NCBI RefSeq assembly: GCF_009905215.1
Contig: NZ_CP047593.1
Span: forward strand, 868,001-932,000
Length of the DNA: 64,000 nucleotides
Source of the DNA: Tichowtungia aerotolerans
GTDB taxonomy: Bacteria > Verrucomicrobiota > Kiritimatiellia > Kiritimatiellales > Tichowtungiaceae
Direction of reading: 5' to 3'
The notes beneath the pieces are model-generated. The model ran no database searches, was not told the origin of the DNA, and was given only the letters and a program-made list of their open reading frames with translations. A program made the translations under genes and the position numbers. The stretch's first letter is position 1. Each line of letters starts with the position of its first letter. Shown here piece by piece: positions 1 to 7,084 of this stretch.

Positions 1-140
1 GGCTCAGCTTCTTTTTTCACAAAAGGGATAATTTTAGCCGAGGGATGCCGCATCGGCAACATCAAGCCTTTTGATCTGGAACGCATTGCCAAATCAAATT
101 CATACGCTTCCATGAATGGATCTTTTAGAGCCGCTATCAT
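1..140 (-). CDS. partial hypothetical protein, runs off left edge
   Basis: An open minus-strand frame starts with ATG at 140 and stays open to the window edge, giving about 46 residues (begins MIAALKDPF). No family is recognised and no good ribosome-binding site is visible upstream. It has the same orientation as the four genes to its right and probably belongs to the same integrated element. It could be a chance open frame. Confidence 0.35.
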   Translation of the reverse strand, partial: MIAALKDPFMEAYEFDLAMRSRSKGLMLPMRHPSAKIIPFVKKEAE

Positions 141-207
141 ATCAGAGCACCAAACATTGACTTAATGATCTCTCCCGACTGAACAGGCGAAAAAAATGCA
201 GAGAGGG

Positions 208-567
208 TTAATATGAATCAGAACCCGCCTCTAACTGTCCGCTTTTCGGAATCCCGGCTTCAGTCGATGATTTTGGACGTAGATTCGCAGAATTGCCGAG
301 ACCCTGCCGGTTAGGATTCTTGCCGAGCCGAAAAGGCCAAAGAGCGCAGGATTCTTTCTTGCAGGCTCTCGCAGGCTCCTCCCCACAACTAGCGCAATGA
401 TTTTTAATCACGGTCAGAGGCCGGACCCCCGGAACACTTTTACCCATGCGCAGAGGATGGCTTGGACAATCTACCGCACCGCACAAGCGAACTTCTTTCG
501 ACTGATTCAAGCCACAAGCCAGACAATAAAGCCGGATTGCTTTTAATGGCGAAGGGTTCTTTTTCAT
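208..567 (-). CDS. small zinc-finger-like protein with two Cys4 repeats
   Basis: About 119 residues. Two similar cysteine motifs are visible: CLACG followed by a CGAVDC-type pair and a PLRMGK stretch, then CASCG followed by CKKESC and PFRLGK. This looks like an internally duplicated zinc-ribbon module of the kind seen in phage or island proteins. The start at 567 is preferred over an upstream in-frame codon at 603 because it lies just after the stop of the upstream gene (569) and has a GGAGG-type site 11 bases upstream. It is likely co-transcribed with the HTH gene. The function is unknown; DNA or RNA binding is inferred only from the cysteine pattern. Confidence 0.65.
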   Translation of the reverse strand: MKKNPSPLKAIRLYCLACGLNQSKEVRLCGAVDCPSHPLRMGKSVPGVRPLTVIKNHCASCGEEPARACKKESCALWPFRLGKNPNRQGLGNSANLRPKSSTEAGIPKSGQLEAGSDSY

Positions 568-568
568 T

Positions 569-820
569 TTACACACCCTCCGGCTTCTCTGTGCAGCTCT
601 CAATGTATTCCATTAACGAAGGTAGCCAGATGACGCGGATTCCGGTCAGCTTGCCGGGCTGTTTAATGGATGCGGATTTGATCTTGTTCGCATCGATCAG
701 ATTATAGATGCAACTCCTGCTCAATCCCTGAAGCCGTTCCCCCGGCTTTGTCGGCAACCGTTCCCATCGCTCAAGCTGCCCTGTGCCGTTGGCTAATTCA
801 TGCTGATAATTGCGTTTCAT
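569..820 (-). CDS. excisionase-like helix-turn-helix protein
   Basis: 83 residues. The central segment (LSRSCIYNLIDANKIKSASI) and following basic stretch (GIRVIWLPSLMEYI) fit the MerR/excisionase-type winged HTH used by AlpA and Xis proteins. The ATG at 820 has a GGGAGA site a few bases upstream. It sits downstream of the integrase gene on the same strand, as expected for a recombination directionality factor or element regulator. The family is inferred from the motif and context. Confidence 0.6.
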   Translation of the reverse strand: MKRNYQHELANGTGQLERWERLPTKPGERLQGLSRSCIYNLIDANKIKSASIKQPGKLTGIRVIWLPSLMEYIESCTEKPEGV

Positions 821-937
821 AATGATCTCCCTGTTTTTTCACAGCCGAAACCGTCCCGGCTGTTTCTGGGTGTCATTAATTGCGCAGCTCTAGAAATATT
901 GGATTGAAGGAAGCCCCTCTAAATACCGAGGCTTTAT

Positions 938-1549
938 TCAATCGCCAGCAAAAAGCTCTGGGCAATGCTCATGCGTAACCTTCCACGAGTCCACCGCTGC
1001 ATTCCGGATTGCCCGCAAGTCAGATTCTTTACCATCGGGATCAGGAACAACGATCCTCAGTAATTTATCAAAAGCCCCTTTATCTGGCGTTGTGCTCGGC
1101 ACGATCTTCAACTCTCGGAATATGTAGCATGCGATCTTGTACGCCAATTCCTTGTAGGGAGAGGGCTGTTTGTTTGACAAAATCGCCTTATGCATTCCCT
1201 CGTATCGAGCACATAATCGCTTTAACCCCAGTATCATTTCATGATGAGGGGGAAATATTATTTCCCGTGGTGCCCGCCGAGGATCACTCAGGCTTTTTCT
1301 TTTGCCCTCCGGTGAAAATGATGCAGCTTCGGTTAAGGCCAACTGTTCATCCAGCCCAATAGCCTTTAGAGCTAAGCTTAGGTTCCGGATATTTTTTGTA
1401 ATCAGCTTTTGTTGTTTCCGCGTTCTGAGCAACTGGATCTTCTTAAAAAATTCTATGGTCTGCCCGTATTGAGCCGACACATTCTGGTCCTTGTGCCAAG
1501 CCAGCAACTGCCCCTTCTGCTCACGGCTCAACTTCATTTCGTACTCCAT
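938..1549 (-). CDS. hypothetical protein of integrated element
   Basis: 203 residues, predicted soluble and rich in basic and helical segments. No family is recognised. The start overlaps the last 16 bases of the integrase gene, which implies translational coupling. The length and lack of frame breaks support a real gene. An accessory role in the element is an inference from position only. Confidence 0.6.
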   Translation of the reverse strand: MEYEMKLSREQKGQLLAWHKDQNVSAQYGQTIEFFKKIQLLRTRKQQKLITKNIRNLSLALKAIGLDEQLALTEAASFSPEGKRKSLSDPRRAPREIIFPPHHEMILGLKRLCARYEGMHKAILSNKQPSPYKELAYKIACYIFRELKIVPSTTPDKGAFDKLLRIVVPDPDGKESDLRAIRNAAVDSWKVTHEHCPELFAGD

Positions 1550-2694
1550 TTGGGGACAACCAACTTCGGAAGATTGTTGACCGCGGACCGCAATGCTATC
1601 GGGTCGCCGTGTGTGTAAATACGCGAAACCTCCGCGCTGGAATGCCCGGCCAGTTCGCGGGCAATGGAGTCACCTGCTCCACTCATTTTCAGGTTTGAGA
1701 CAAACGCATGTCTTAAACTGTGGAATGAGAGTTTGTTGACCGCCCGCTTTACTGTACGCCCTTTGCCGGTGCTTTCATGTGTCGGCTCTTTGGCAAGTCC
1801 TGCATCATGCATGATCTGCCGGAACTGATTGGATAGACTGGATGTTCCCGCCCGCTTGTGGGTTGCGCTTGCTTCGGGAAATACCGGCCCGCCGGTGTCA
1901 TAGGAAGGCAGTTTGACCAAAATGTCATGAAGAATATCCTTCAAGGGAAAAACCTCATCGGCACCGGTTTTCGATGCCTCAAAACGAATCTCCATCGCCT
2001 GTAAGTCCACATTATCCCAATCTAGTTTAGCAATATCACCCAATCGCAGTCCGCCGTAGTAGGCGATGAGGATCATCCCTTGCCATTCCTGATTGGCTTC
2101 ACTCAGCAGGCTGACAACCTGCTCTTGGGTAAACGGCTTGCGTTTGCTTTTCCCGTTCTTCCGCAGATCAACGCTTGCCGCGGGGTTCACTGTAGCCCGC
2201 CCTTCTTTCATCGCATCATTATAGAATGCCCGCAGGACTTTGATCTTTTTCCGTGCAGTACCGGGCGTGACGCGCTTTAGCAGGCTGTCCCTGTAGTCAG
2301 TAACGATGGCAACCGTTATCGCGTCCAGTGGCTTTGTTTTCCGAGGACCGATGAAGTCAAGAAATTCATCGAGGGTCTTTTTGTATTCCACGTATGAAGA
2401 TTCAGCCAATGCATTCTTTTTGCGCTGTAGCCACTGATCCGCAAACGAGGCGACTTCTTCCGCTGGCAGCTCTTCCCCGTGAACGGTTGCATAAATGGAT
2501 GACAGAGTATCCCGCACCCGCTTCATAGTCAGCCTCTCCCGCCGCGCCTCCTTTGCCGCCTCTTCAAACTTCAGGGCAATCTGCATGGCCTGTTTTTTGT
2601 CAGGCGTACCCGTCGATTTAAAGCAGCGCGTTCCTTCCGGCCCGTAGAATGCCGCATACCAATTTGGCCCGTTGTTTTTATGAATGCTTGCCAT
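1534..2694 (-). CDS. tyrosine recombinase (phage-type integrase)
   Basis: About 386 residues from the ATG at 2694, which follows a GAGGGGG stretch; an in-frame codon at 2775 would add a 27-residue extension with no similarity to the family. An N-terminal SAM-like core-binding region precedes the catalytic domain. The catalytic set is visible: Arg in GGLRLGDI, His-x-x-Arg in HSLRH, His in LAGHSS, and the Tyr nucleophile in SRIYTH. It lacks the extra helix that marks integron integrases, so it is not a candidate IntI for the cassette array at 3.5-6 kb. It lies about 115 bases from a 3' tRNA fragment, the usual arrangement for tRNA-targeting islands. Confidence 0.9.
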   Translation of the reverse strand: MASIHKNNGPNWYAAFYGPEGTRCFKSTGTPDKKQAMQIALKFEEAAKEARRERLTMKRVRDTLSSIYATVHGEELPAEEVASFADQWLQRKKNALAESSYVEYKKTLDEFLDFIGPRKTKPLDAITVAIVTDYRDSLLKRVTPGTARKKIKVLRAFYNDAMKEGRATVNPAASVDLRKNGKSKRKPFTQEQVVSLLSEANQEWQGMILIAYYGGLRLGDIAKLDWDNVDLQAMEIRFEASKTGADEVFPLKDILHDILVKLPSYDTGGPVFPEASATHKRAGTSSLSNQFRQIMHDAGLAKEPTHESTGKGRTVKRAVNKLSFHSLRHAFVSNLKMSGAGDSIARELAGHSSAEVSRIYTHGDPIALRSAVNNLPKLVVPKWSTK

Positions 2695-2810
2695 ACCTAA
2701 CCCCCTCGCACCTTTTGCATAATTAAAAGCATAACGTCCAGTGGTGTCACAGGCAATCAAATATGTCATAAACATTAGAAAAAATGATATTTTTTCGGAT
2801 TAAATAGTAT

Positions 2811-2839
2811 CCCCGGTTCGATTCCGGGTCTCGCCACCA
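2811..2839 (+). other. 3' tRNA fragment, likely attachment site of the integrated element
   Basis: CCCGG-TTCGATT-CCGGG forms a perfect T-arm, followed by a 7-base acceptor strand TCTCGCC, discriminator A and CCA. The AT-rich DNA before 2811 contains no D-arm or anticodon arm, so this is only a tRNA 3' end. Beside an integrase this is typical of a duplicated att site. The intact tRNA would be expected beyond the left edge of the window. Confidence 0.75.
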
Positions 2840-2889
2840 CCTTTACAAACCGGCTCTTCCCCAAAGACGGGGGCAAGGGCGGATTTTTA

Positions 2890-3580
2890 TTAACCACACA
2901 TCACAATTACTCTCAATCTGTAATTGTTGAAATTCCTGAAGCCATAGGCTCTTCTCTGGATCATTTCCATTTTGGTATGGAACCCTTCTGTAATGCCGTT
3001 GTTTCGGGTGAAACGCCACATCCGGGCGATTTCGTTACGCCATGAACTCAATGTGGACCCAAGTGTGCGCAGAGGCTCGAACGGGCTGTTGCGCAACTGA
3101 TCGATCCAATACAGCAGTCGTGAGGCCAGTGGCCGGCAGGCCTTTTTCGTTCGATGTTTCTGGTTGAGCAGCTCACAAAGCTCTTCTTTCGCTTCGTAGA
3201 TGATGCGGATTACCGGGTTTTGCTCAAAATACTGATCCAGACGTTCCTGCTGCTCCGGGCGCAGGTTTTCGCCTTTGCGCCGCATCAGGGAGAGCAGTCC
3301 CCGGTTTTTACGACCCACCGGGTCGAGCAGCTTCCATGTGTCCAGGAAATGGCGGATGACGGTGCGCACGACATGGAACCGGTCGCTTACGATCAGGGCA
3401 TTCGGAAAGTATTGCTTTACCAAGGCCCGGTAGCTTGAAGACAGATCGATGCAGACCACCTGAACCCGTTCCCGGCCTTTCATTCGCATCAGAGCGCTAT
3501 GCAGGGAGTGCTCCGATCGTCCCTTGGCCACTTCGAAGATCCTGTGCTTGCGCAGACCACAGAAGGTTGTCGCATAACGA
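2890..3580 (-). pseudogene. ISL3-family transposase, 5'-truncated
   Basis: The C-terminal two thirds of an ISL3 DDE transposase is readable: VCIDLSSSYRALVKQYFPNA and IVSDRFHVV, then the C-terminal ITEGFHTKMEMIQRRAYGFR block with the catalytic Glu. The N-terminal zinc-finger and HTH region and the first catalytic Asp are missing. Transposase-like sequence begins at about RYATTFCGLR, exactly where the outermost attC-like site ends. The residues upstream in the same frame are cassette DNA. No terminal inverted repeats are obvious. The element is probably inactive. Confidence 0.8.
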
Positions 3581-3635
3581 CCAGCATCACCTTGAACCGC
3601 CGAAGGCGGTGATAGAGTGTGTGCGCCGGCTATGT
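3572..3635 (-). other. attC-like site S1
   Basis: On the minus strand, an ACATAGC-type left end and a GTTATGC right end enclose a centre with CACTCTATC, the hairpin CCGCC-TT-CGGCGG and TCAAGG. The central part is nearly identical to site S2. The upstream gene ends inside it. This is the last site before the truncated transposase. Confidence 0.55.
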
Positions 3636-3955
3636 CTTTCTTTAATTTGCTTATGAATTGCTGTTCCCGTAAGAAAAGCAATCAAGAGTAGAAGCAGAAA
3701 AGCTGAGAGCTGAGCTGCATTAACCGTAAAATCAGTACTCAGATAGAGATCCTTGTGGAAAAGCATGGGACTTCCATAGGTAAATTCAATACTCTCCCAG
3801 CGCTCAGGATGCTCATGAATAGCCTTCCCGATGACCGCGAGTTGGTCGAAAAGCGTCTTCTCTAATTTCAGCGAGACAACGAGAAATGCGAGACTGCTTG
3901 CGAAGAGACAAACGACCGTCAACCACCAAGTCATCTTTTTCCATTTTATTTTCAT
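3587..3955 (-). CDS. cassette-borne small membrane protein
   Basis: 122 residues from the ATG at 3955, which lies just downstream of attC-like site S2, as in every cassette here. Two hydrophobic segments, near residues 9-28 and 82-98, flank a charged central region. The reading frame runs into site S1, so its last 13 or so residues are encoded by attC-like DNA, a common feature of cassette genes. No family is recognised. Composition is AT-rich compared with the chromosome to the right. Confidence 0.6.
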   Translation of the reverse strand: MKIKWKKMTWWLTVVCLFASSLAFLVVSLKLEKTLFDQLAVIGKAIHEHPERWESIEFTYGSPMLFHKDLYLSTDFTVNAAQLSAFLLLLLIAFLTGTAIHKQIKERHSRRTHSITAFGGSR

Positions 3956-3956
3956 G

Positions 3957-4028
3957 ACACAACGACTAGCATTACCCTGAGCCGCCGGAGGCGGTGATAG
4001 AGTGCGTGCTTTGGCTCTGTGGTTTTGT
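3957..4028 (-). other. attC-like site S2
   Basis: Left end ACAAAAC and right end GTTGTGT (reverse complement ACACAAC) are complementary except for one base. Inner arms CACAGAGC and GCTAGTC pair with a bulged base, and the centre folds as CCGCC-TCC-GGCGG. It shares CACTCTATC and TCA blocks with S1 and S4. The bulge and paired ends are what integron attC sites show. Confidence 0.6.
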
Positions 4029-4029
4029 T

Positions 4030-4443
4030 TTATGACCAGTCTATGATCCACTTTCTTGGAAGTGTTTCTCTAACAGGTTTGCCTCCCAAATTTTCTATGA
4101 TTTTCTCAAGCAGTGCTAGCAAATCCTGAAACGTATCGGTTTCAGACTGTTGTAGGTATCGTTTCCCAACCCAAATTCTCTCATCAATTATGGTGTAGCG
4201 ATAATCTTCGATAAATATGCTGAAGTACTGTCCTTGGAATTCTCCGCAGATCTGTGTTTTTCCTTCTGCTTTGAAATGCTCATTAAGTCGGAAGTCCTCA
4301 AGGCATTCTAACGCTTTCGCTGTAAGGATGGATTCTGTTGCCCCGATTGTTTGTGGAGTGGCGTTAAGGTGCCAAGTCAAACTGTCTGAGGGCATGCATC
4401 CGGTGATACAGAGTGAGATAATTGCTATCGCTATATTTTTCAT
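4030..4443 (-). CDS. cassette-borne lipoprotein
   Basis: 137 residues from the ATG at 4443. A signal peptide ends in a lipobox (SLCITGC), so the mature protein should be lipid-anchored at Cys16. The remainder is soluble with no recognised domain. The stop codon lies directly before the left end of site S2 and the start directly after site S3, making this a textbook single-gene cassette. Confidence 0.65.
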   Translation of the reverse strand: MKNIAIAIISLCITGCMPSDSLTWHLNATPQTIGATESILTAKALECLEDFRLNEHFKAEGKTQICGEFQGQYFSIFIEDYRYTIIDERIWVGKRYLQQSETDTFQDLLALLEKIIENLGGKPVRETLPRKWIIDWS

Positions 4444-4449
4444 TTTTAC

Positions 4450-4541
4450 ACAGAACGTTTGAAAGGACCCTCGTGCCTTGTGGCTCAATTTTGACCGTCC
4501 GGGTCATTACGTAGGCTCACTTGATTGGCTCGCAGTTATAT
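4450..4541 (-). other. attC-like site S3
   Basis: On the minus strand the ends are ATATAAC and GTTCTGT. It shares AATCAAGTGA, CCTACGT and CACGAGG(G/C)TCCTTTCA with site S5. The two halves are imperfectly complementary. The upstream gene stops inside its left end. Confidence 0.55.
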
Positions 4542-4862
4542 TAGTTTTTTATCTTTCCAAAAACGCATCTCTTTCCGGATATAAGGAAGTAGTGAATGGT
4601 AATATAGTGAAACATACGCAATGCAACAGGGAACATAGATTGAGAATGCAATAACTTGCCGGATGAAACCTGAACTGTCAGGCAATACCATGCGAGGAAC
4701 GCGCTGTCCTCCAAGCATCCCTATAACGAGAAAAAAGATGCTGAGCAATCCCCGCCAATTTGAAAATGCTTTCCAATGGTGTCGCCTAATAATCGCGCTT
4801 CGATCGCCTCTCGGAAGATCTGCGATTTCAGGTATTTGCTTGGATGTTAATATTATTTTCAT
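4536..4862 (-). CDS. cassette-borne two-TM membrane protein
   Basis: 108 residues. A charged N-terminus (about 30 residues, DRSAIIRRHHWKAFSNW) is followed by two hydrophobic segments near 38-54 and 68-88 and a basic tail. The ATG at 4862 sits six bases after site S4, and the stop is inside site S3. No family is recognised. Small membrane proteins of this kind are frequent cargo in integron arrays. Confidence 0.6.
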   Translation of the reverse strand: MKIILTSKQIPEIADLPRGDRSAIIRRHHWKAFSNWRGLLSIFFLVIGMLGGQRVPRMVLPDSSGFIRQVIAFSIYVPCCIAYVSLYYHSLLPYIRKEMRFWKDKKLI

Positions 4863-4869
4863 TTTTTGA

Positions 4870-4933
4870 TGCGAACGCTTCGCGTCACTTTGAGCGGGCG
4901 GAAGCCGCGATAGAGTGAAAGCGATGGTTAGCT
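4870..4933 (-). other. attC-like site S4
   Basis: Ends GCTAAC and GTTCGCA are complementary (GC-T/G-AAC), with inner arms CGCTTTCAC and GTGACGCG. The centre carries CACTCTATC and a GCGGC...GCCCGC hairpin like S1 and S2. This is the cleanest of the six sites. Confidence 0.65.
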
Positions 4934-4936
4934 CAG

Positions 4937-5194
4937 TTATTGTTTTGGCTCTTTAGGAAGTCGTTTCAAATTCTTGAGATATCGCTTTTCATTAAATTCC
5001 TTTTGATGCGTCATGACATCAAATACTTCCACGCAGACTGCTTGTGCAATGTAGAGCTTCGCATCCTCTTCACTAATGCCCTGTTTTACCAACCGATTCA
5101 GCGTTTCCGTGGTTTCCGGTGGATCGTTGTCAGCCAATTGATTTTCGACTGTTTCGAGGAATGCTGCTTTGAGATGTGGATTATGTTCTTTCAT
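4937..5194 (-). CDS. small acidic cytoplasmic protein, second gene of a two-gene cassette
   Basis: 85 residues from the ATG at 5194 (MKEHNPHLKAAFLETVENQL). It contains DNDPPETTETLNRLVKQG and a helical C-terminus rich in Leu and Lys. I recall similar small proteins as uncharacterised and assign no function. The start overlaps the stop of the upstream membrane-protein gene in an ATGA arrangement, so the two are translationally coupled and probably work together. The gene ends three bases before site S4. Confidence 0.65.
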   Translation of the reverse strand: MKEHNPHLKAAFLETVENQLADNDPPETTETLNRLVKQGISEEDAKLYIAQAVCVEVFDVMTHQKEFNEKRYLKNLKRLPKEPKQ

Positions 5195-5403
5195 ATTTTC
5201 TTCCCCTGTAGCCAGTTCGGTACTTTTCCAGTGATTCCTAAATATCCCCAAAAAATAGTCATACAACCTCCGCCGATCAGGAAATTCCACGGTCGTGGTT
5301 TTTCAAAAAATGCAGCACACGGCAATGTGATTAATCCTATAACGAACAAGAAATTGCAAAAGAACCGATACATCGGTCTGAGTCTGGTTTTATCTATTTC
5401 CAT
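5191..5403 (-). CDS. cassette-borne small membrane protein
   Basis: 70 residues from the ATG at 5403, placed just after site S5. Two hydrophobic segments are visible, near residues 15-28 and 39-54. The same frame is open upstream but only through attC-like DNA, so the shorter start is chosen. It is coupled to the downstream acidic protein by a four-base overlap. The pair could be a toxin-immunity or stress cassette, but nothing in the sequence proves it. Confidence 0.6.
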   Translation of the reverse strand: MEIDKTRLRPMYRFFCNFLFVIGLITLPCAAFFEKPRPWNFLIGGGCMTIFWGYLGITGKVPNWLQGKKI

Positions 5404-5413
5404 TTTTATATGA

Positions 5414-5498
5414 AGCCAACGGGTGAAAGGAGCCTCGTGGCTTGTGCTTCGCATAGACACGCAGCGAGTTTCACGTAGGGTCACTTGATTTGTTCGGC
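5414..5498 (-). other. attC-like site S5
   Basis: Ends GCCGAAC and GTTGGCT are complementary. The inner left block AAGTGA-CCCT-ACGTGA pairs imperfectly with CACGAGGCTCCTTTCAC. It shares long blocks with S3. The upstream gene stops inside it, so its C-terminus (NKSSDPT) is attC-encoded. Confidence 0.6.
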
Positions 5499-5866
5499 TC
5501 CATTAATATTGATTGATCAAGTTTTGCTAGCACCCACAATGTGTACCCACCAATGACTGTTCCGATCGGGAATTGAAAAAGCAGCAGAACACCAATGATG
5601 AATCCAACAACTCGCGTTGCCCATTTGCGGTTCATGCGGACAGCTTTTCCAAAAAATATATGAAATATTGCCTGCACTAAGATCAAAAGTGATGCACCAA
5701 TGAACATAAAAACGATCGATTGCAGATCAGGTTGTCCTGTTCCGCTCAATAGGCGCTGTATATCTTTTATCGTAAGGGGAATGAAAAGAAGGGCCGCCGC
5801 AATTCCAATCCAACCGAATGCGATATATACAGTTCCTAATCTATGCAGATGCTTTTCCATTTTCAT
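5471..5866 (-). CDS. cassette-borne polytopic membrane protein
   Basis: 131 residues with three to four hydrophobic segments (roughly 10-30, 49-68, 83-101 and 103-113). The ATG at 5866 follows CAAAAA directly after site S6, as in the neighbouring cassettes; a second ATG lies two codons further in. The C-terminal NKSSDPT is encoded by site S5. No family is recognised. Confidence 0.6.
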   Translation of the reverse strand: MKMEKHLHRLGTVYIAFGWIGIAAALLFIPLTIKDIQRLLSGTGQPDLQSIVFMFIGASLLILVQAIFHIFFGKAVRMNRKWATRVVGFIIGVLLLFQFPIGTVIGGYTLWVLAKLDQSILMEPNKSSDPT

Positions 5867-5874
5867 TTTTTGTT

Positions 5875-5988
5875 ACCGAACGTCAAAAGTGAGCTTCGGA
5901 AAAGGCCGTGCCGATTCCAACTCAGCGCGATCTAATGATTTTCAAAATCACCACCGGGGTTTTCCGTAAGTTCCACTTTCCGGTTGTG
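5875..5988 (-). other. attC-like site S6
   Basis: The left half contains AAAGTG, CTTACGG and AAAA. The right half contains TTTTCCG, AAGCTC and ACTTTT. They form a long imperfect inverted repeat with unpaired bases, with ends CACAACC and GTTCGGT. It lies between a two-gene unit and the next cassette and begins right after a stop codon. Confidence 0.6.
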
Positions 5989-6162
5989 CTACTTGTCTTT
6001 TTTTATGTCTGAGGGTTTCGGCCAAGATTCCTCGCTTCTAATAATGCACGAGTCATGAACAGAGCCACGTTTTGAAAAGTTCTCGTTAGCAATTCCTTCA
6101 TCTGAGCGCCTGTTATTACCAACCCACTCGCCATCGTCTCTTCTTGGTTTTTTGTCACACAT
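5989..6162 (-). CDS. 57-residue hydrophilic protein coupled to the SLATT-like gene
   Basis: A short reading frame begins with ATG at 6162, one base after the TAA of the upstream gene, and ends in TAG at 5989, just before attC-like site S6. The protein is highly charged (begins MCDKKPRRDD, ends DIKKDK) with no hydrophobic stretch. Tight spacing to both the upstream gene and the attC-like site argues that it is real despite its size. The function is unknown; it may be a partner of the membrane protein encoded upstream. Confidence 0.55.
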   Translation of the reverse strand: MCDKKPRRDDGEWVGNNRRSDEGIANENFSKRGSVHDSCIIRSEESWPKPSDIKKDK

Positions 6163-6163
6163 A

Positions 6164-6652
6164 TTATAGCCCCCTGCTTTTTTTTACTTGTTGCTGTATG
6201 CTTCTTATCCTTCTTCGCTTTGTCACGTTAAGATCAAAAGCACTGGATGAAATTCTTAATGATATTTTGTTTAGGATCTGCATTTCCTGATTAACGTCAT
6301 CTTCTGTTAGAGAATCTTTTTTAGCCCACAGAGTTTCGTACCTTGAAAGCAGATCTATCATTTCCACCGAGATGTTGAATGATTTCTGATACTTGTCGGC
6401 ACATTTTAGCAATGGAGATAAAATAGCCACAACAGTCGTCATCCCAATAAATGTTTGCCAAATCCATTCATACCCGGGAGTTTTCCAGATATTCCATGAT
6501 GCGACTGATGCAGATGAAAAAAGAGCAATGATGATTTTGAAGAATGTGTCCTGCGCTCTGTAATCACGCGCAAGTTGGGTGAAATATCTTTGTGATAAGT
6601 CAGCATCAAGCATTCGTCTCCAAAGCAAAATCTCTAATACTTCATTTTTCAT
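6164..6652 (-). CDS. SLATT-like two-TM protein
   Basis: 162 residues. An amphipathic N-terminal helix (residues 1-34) leads into two adjacent transmembrane segments at about 38-55 and 65-85, then a long helical cytoplasmic tail. This layout resembles the SLATT/DUF4231 2-TM proteins that act as effectors in nucleotide-signalling defence systems. The assignment is by architecture, not by a diagnostic motif. It is coupled to the 57-residue gene downstream. It is the first gene of the minus-strand accessory array. Confidence 0.55.
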   Translation of the reverse strand: MKNEVLEILLWRRMLDADLSQRYFTQLARDYRAQDTFFKIIIALFSSASVASWNIWKTPGYEWIWQTFIGMTTVVAILSPLLKCADKYQKSFNISVEMIDLLSRYETLWAKKDSLTEDDVNQEMQILNKISLRISSSAFDLNVTKRRRIRSIQQQVKKSRGL

Positions 6653-6768
6653 TAATGCTGATCAGAATAGAAGAAAAGCCTGACCACTTAAACCAAAAAC
6701 AAAACAGATCTTTACAACCTTTTACGAGCGTTTCGTTCATAAATGAAGATTATCCCATGTTCTCTACC

Positions 6769-6794
6769 GCCCCCCACCACAAGGGGGCTTTTTT
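6769..6794 (+). terminator. rho-independent terminator
   Basis: Stem GCCCCC/GGGGGC with an 8-base loop is followed by TTTTTT. No intact plus-strand gene precedes it, so it is probably a relic of the element that carried ardC. Confidence 0.7.
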
Positions 6795-6815
6795 GTATCC
6801 AGACGAAAGGACCCC

Positions 6816-6986
6816 ATGCCTACCAAAAAAATCAACCAGATGATCGCCGAAAGGATGATCGGCCGTATCAATGAAACCCGGGAACAGCCCTGGAAGAAAC
6901 CGTGGACATCGTGCTCACTGATGCCCCGAAGCCTCACAACCACACAAAGCTCATTCCGCAAGAAAGAGTCCAATTACCCGCGATAG
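6816..6986 (+). pseudogene. truncated ArdC-like antirestriction protein, N-terminal fragment
   Basis: 56 codons preceded by a GAAAGGA site. MIAERMIGRINE followed by PWKKPW is the start of the ArdC N-terminal ssDNA-binding domain found in plasmid and ICE proteins, which are normally several hundred residues long. The frame ends at NYPR, where the sequence switches to an ISL3 transposase 3' end. The gene is therefore broken at the junction and marks past mobile-element DNA. Confidence 0.6.
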
Positions 6987-7080
6987 GTAATTATCAAATT
7001 TTTGAAGCTATAGGCTCTTCTCAGAATCGTTTCCATTTTGGTATGGAAACCCTCTGTAATGCCGTTATTTCGGGCAAAGC
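6987..7080 (-). mobile_element. ISL3 transposase 3'-end remnant
   Basis: Read on the minus strand, it encodes FARNNGITEGFHTKMETILR and then RAYSF, matching the C-terminus of the transposase at 2.9-3.6 kb with scattered substitutions. It is in the same orientation as that copy, so the two fragments form diverged direct repeats flanking the cassette array. It begins within a few bases of the hemB stop codon. Confidence 0.8.
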
Positions 7081-7084
7081 AATC

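Noticed and set aside
1534-2694. Integron integrase for the nearby cassette array
   Set aside because: The recombinase is longer than IntI and lacks its extra helix; it is placed at a tRNA att site, as in phage-type islands.
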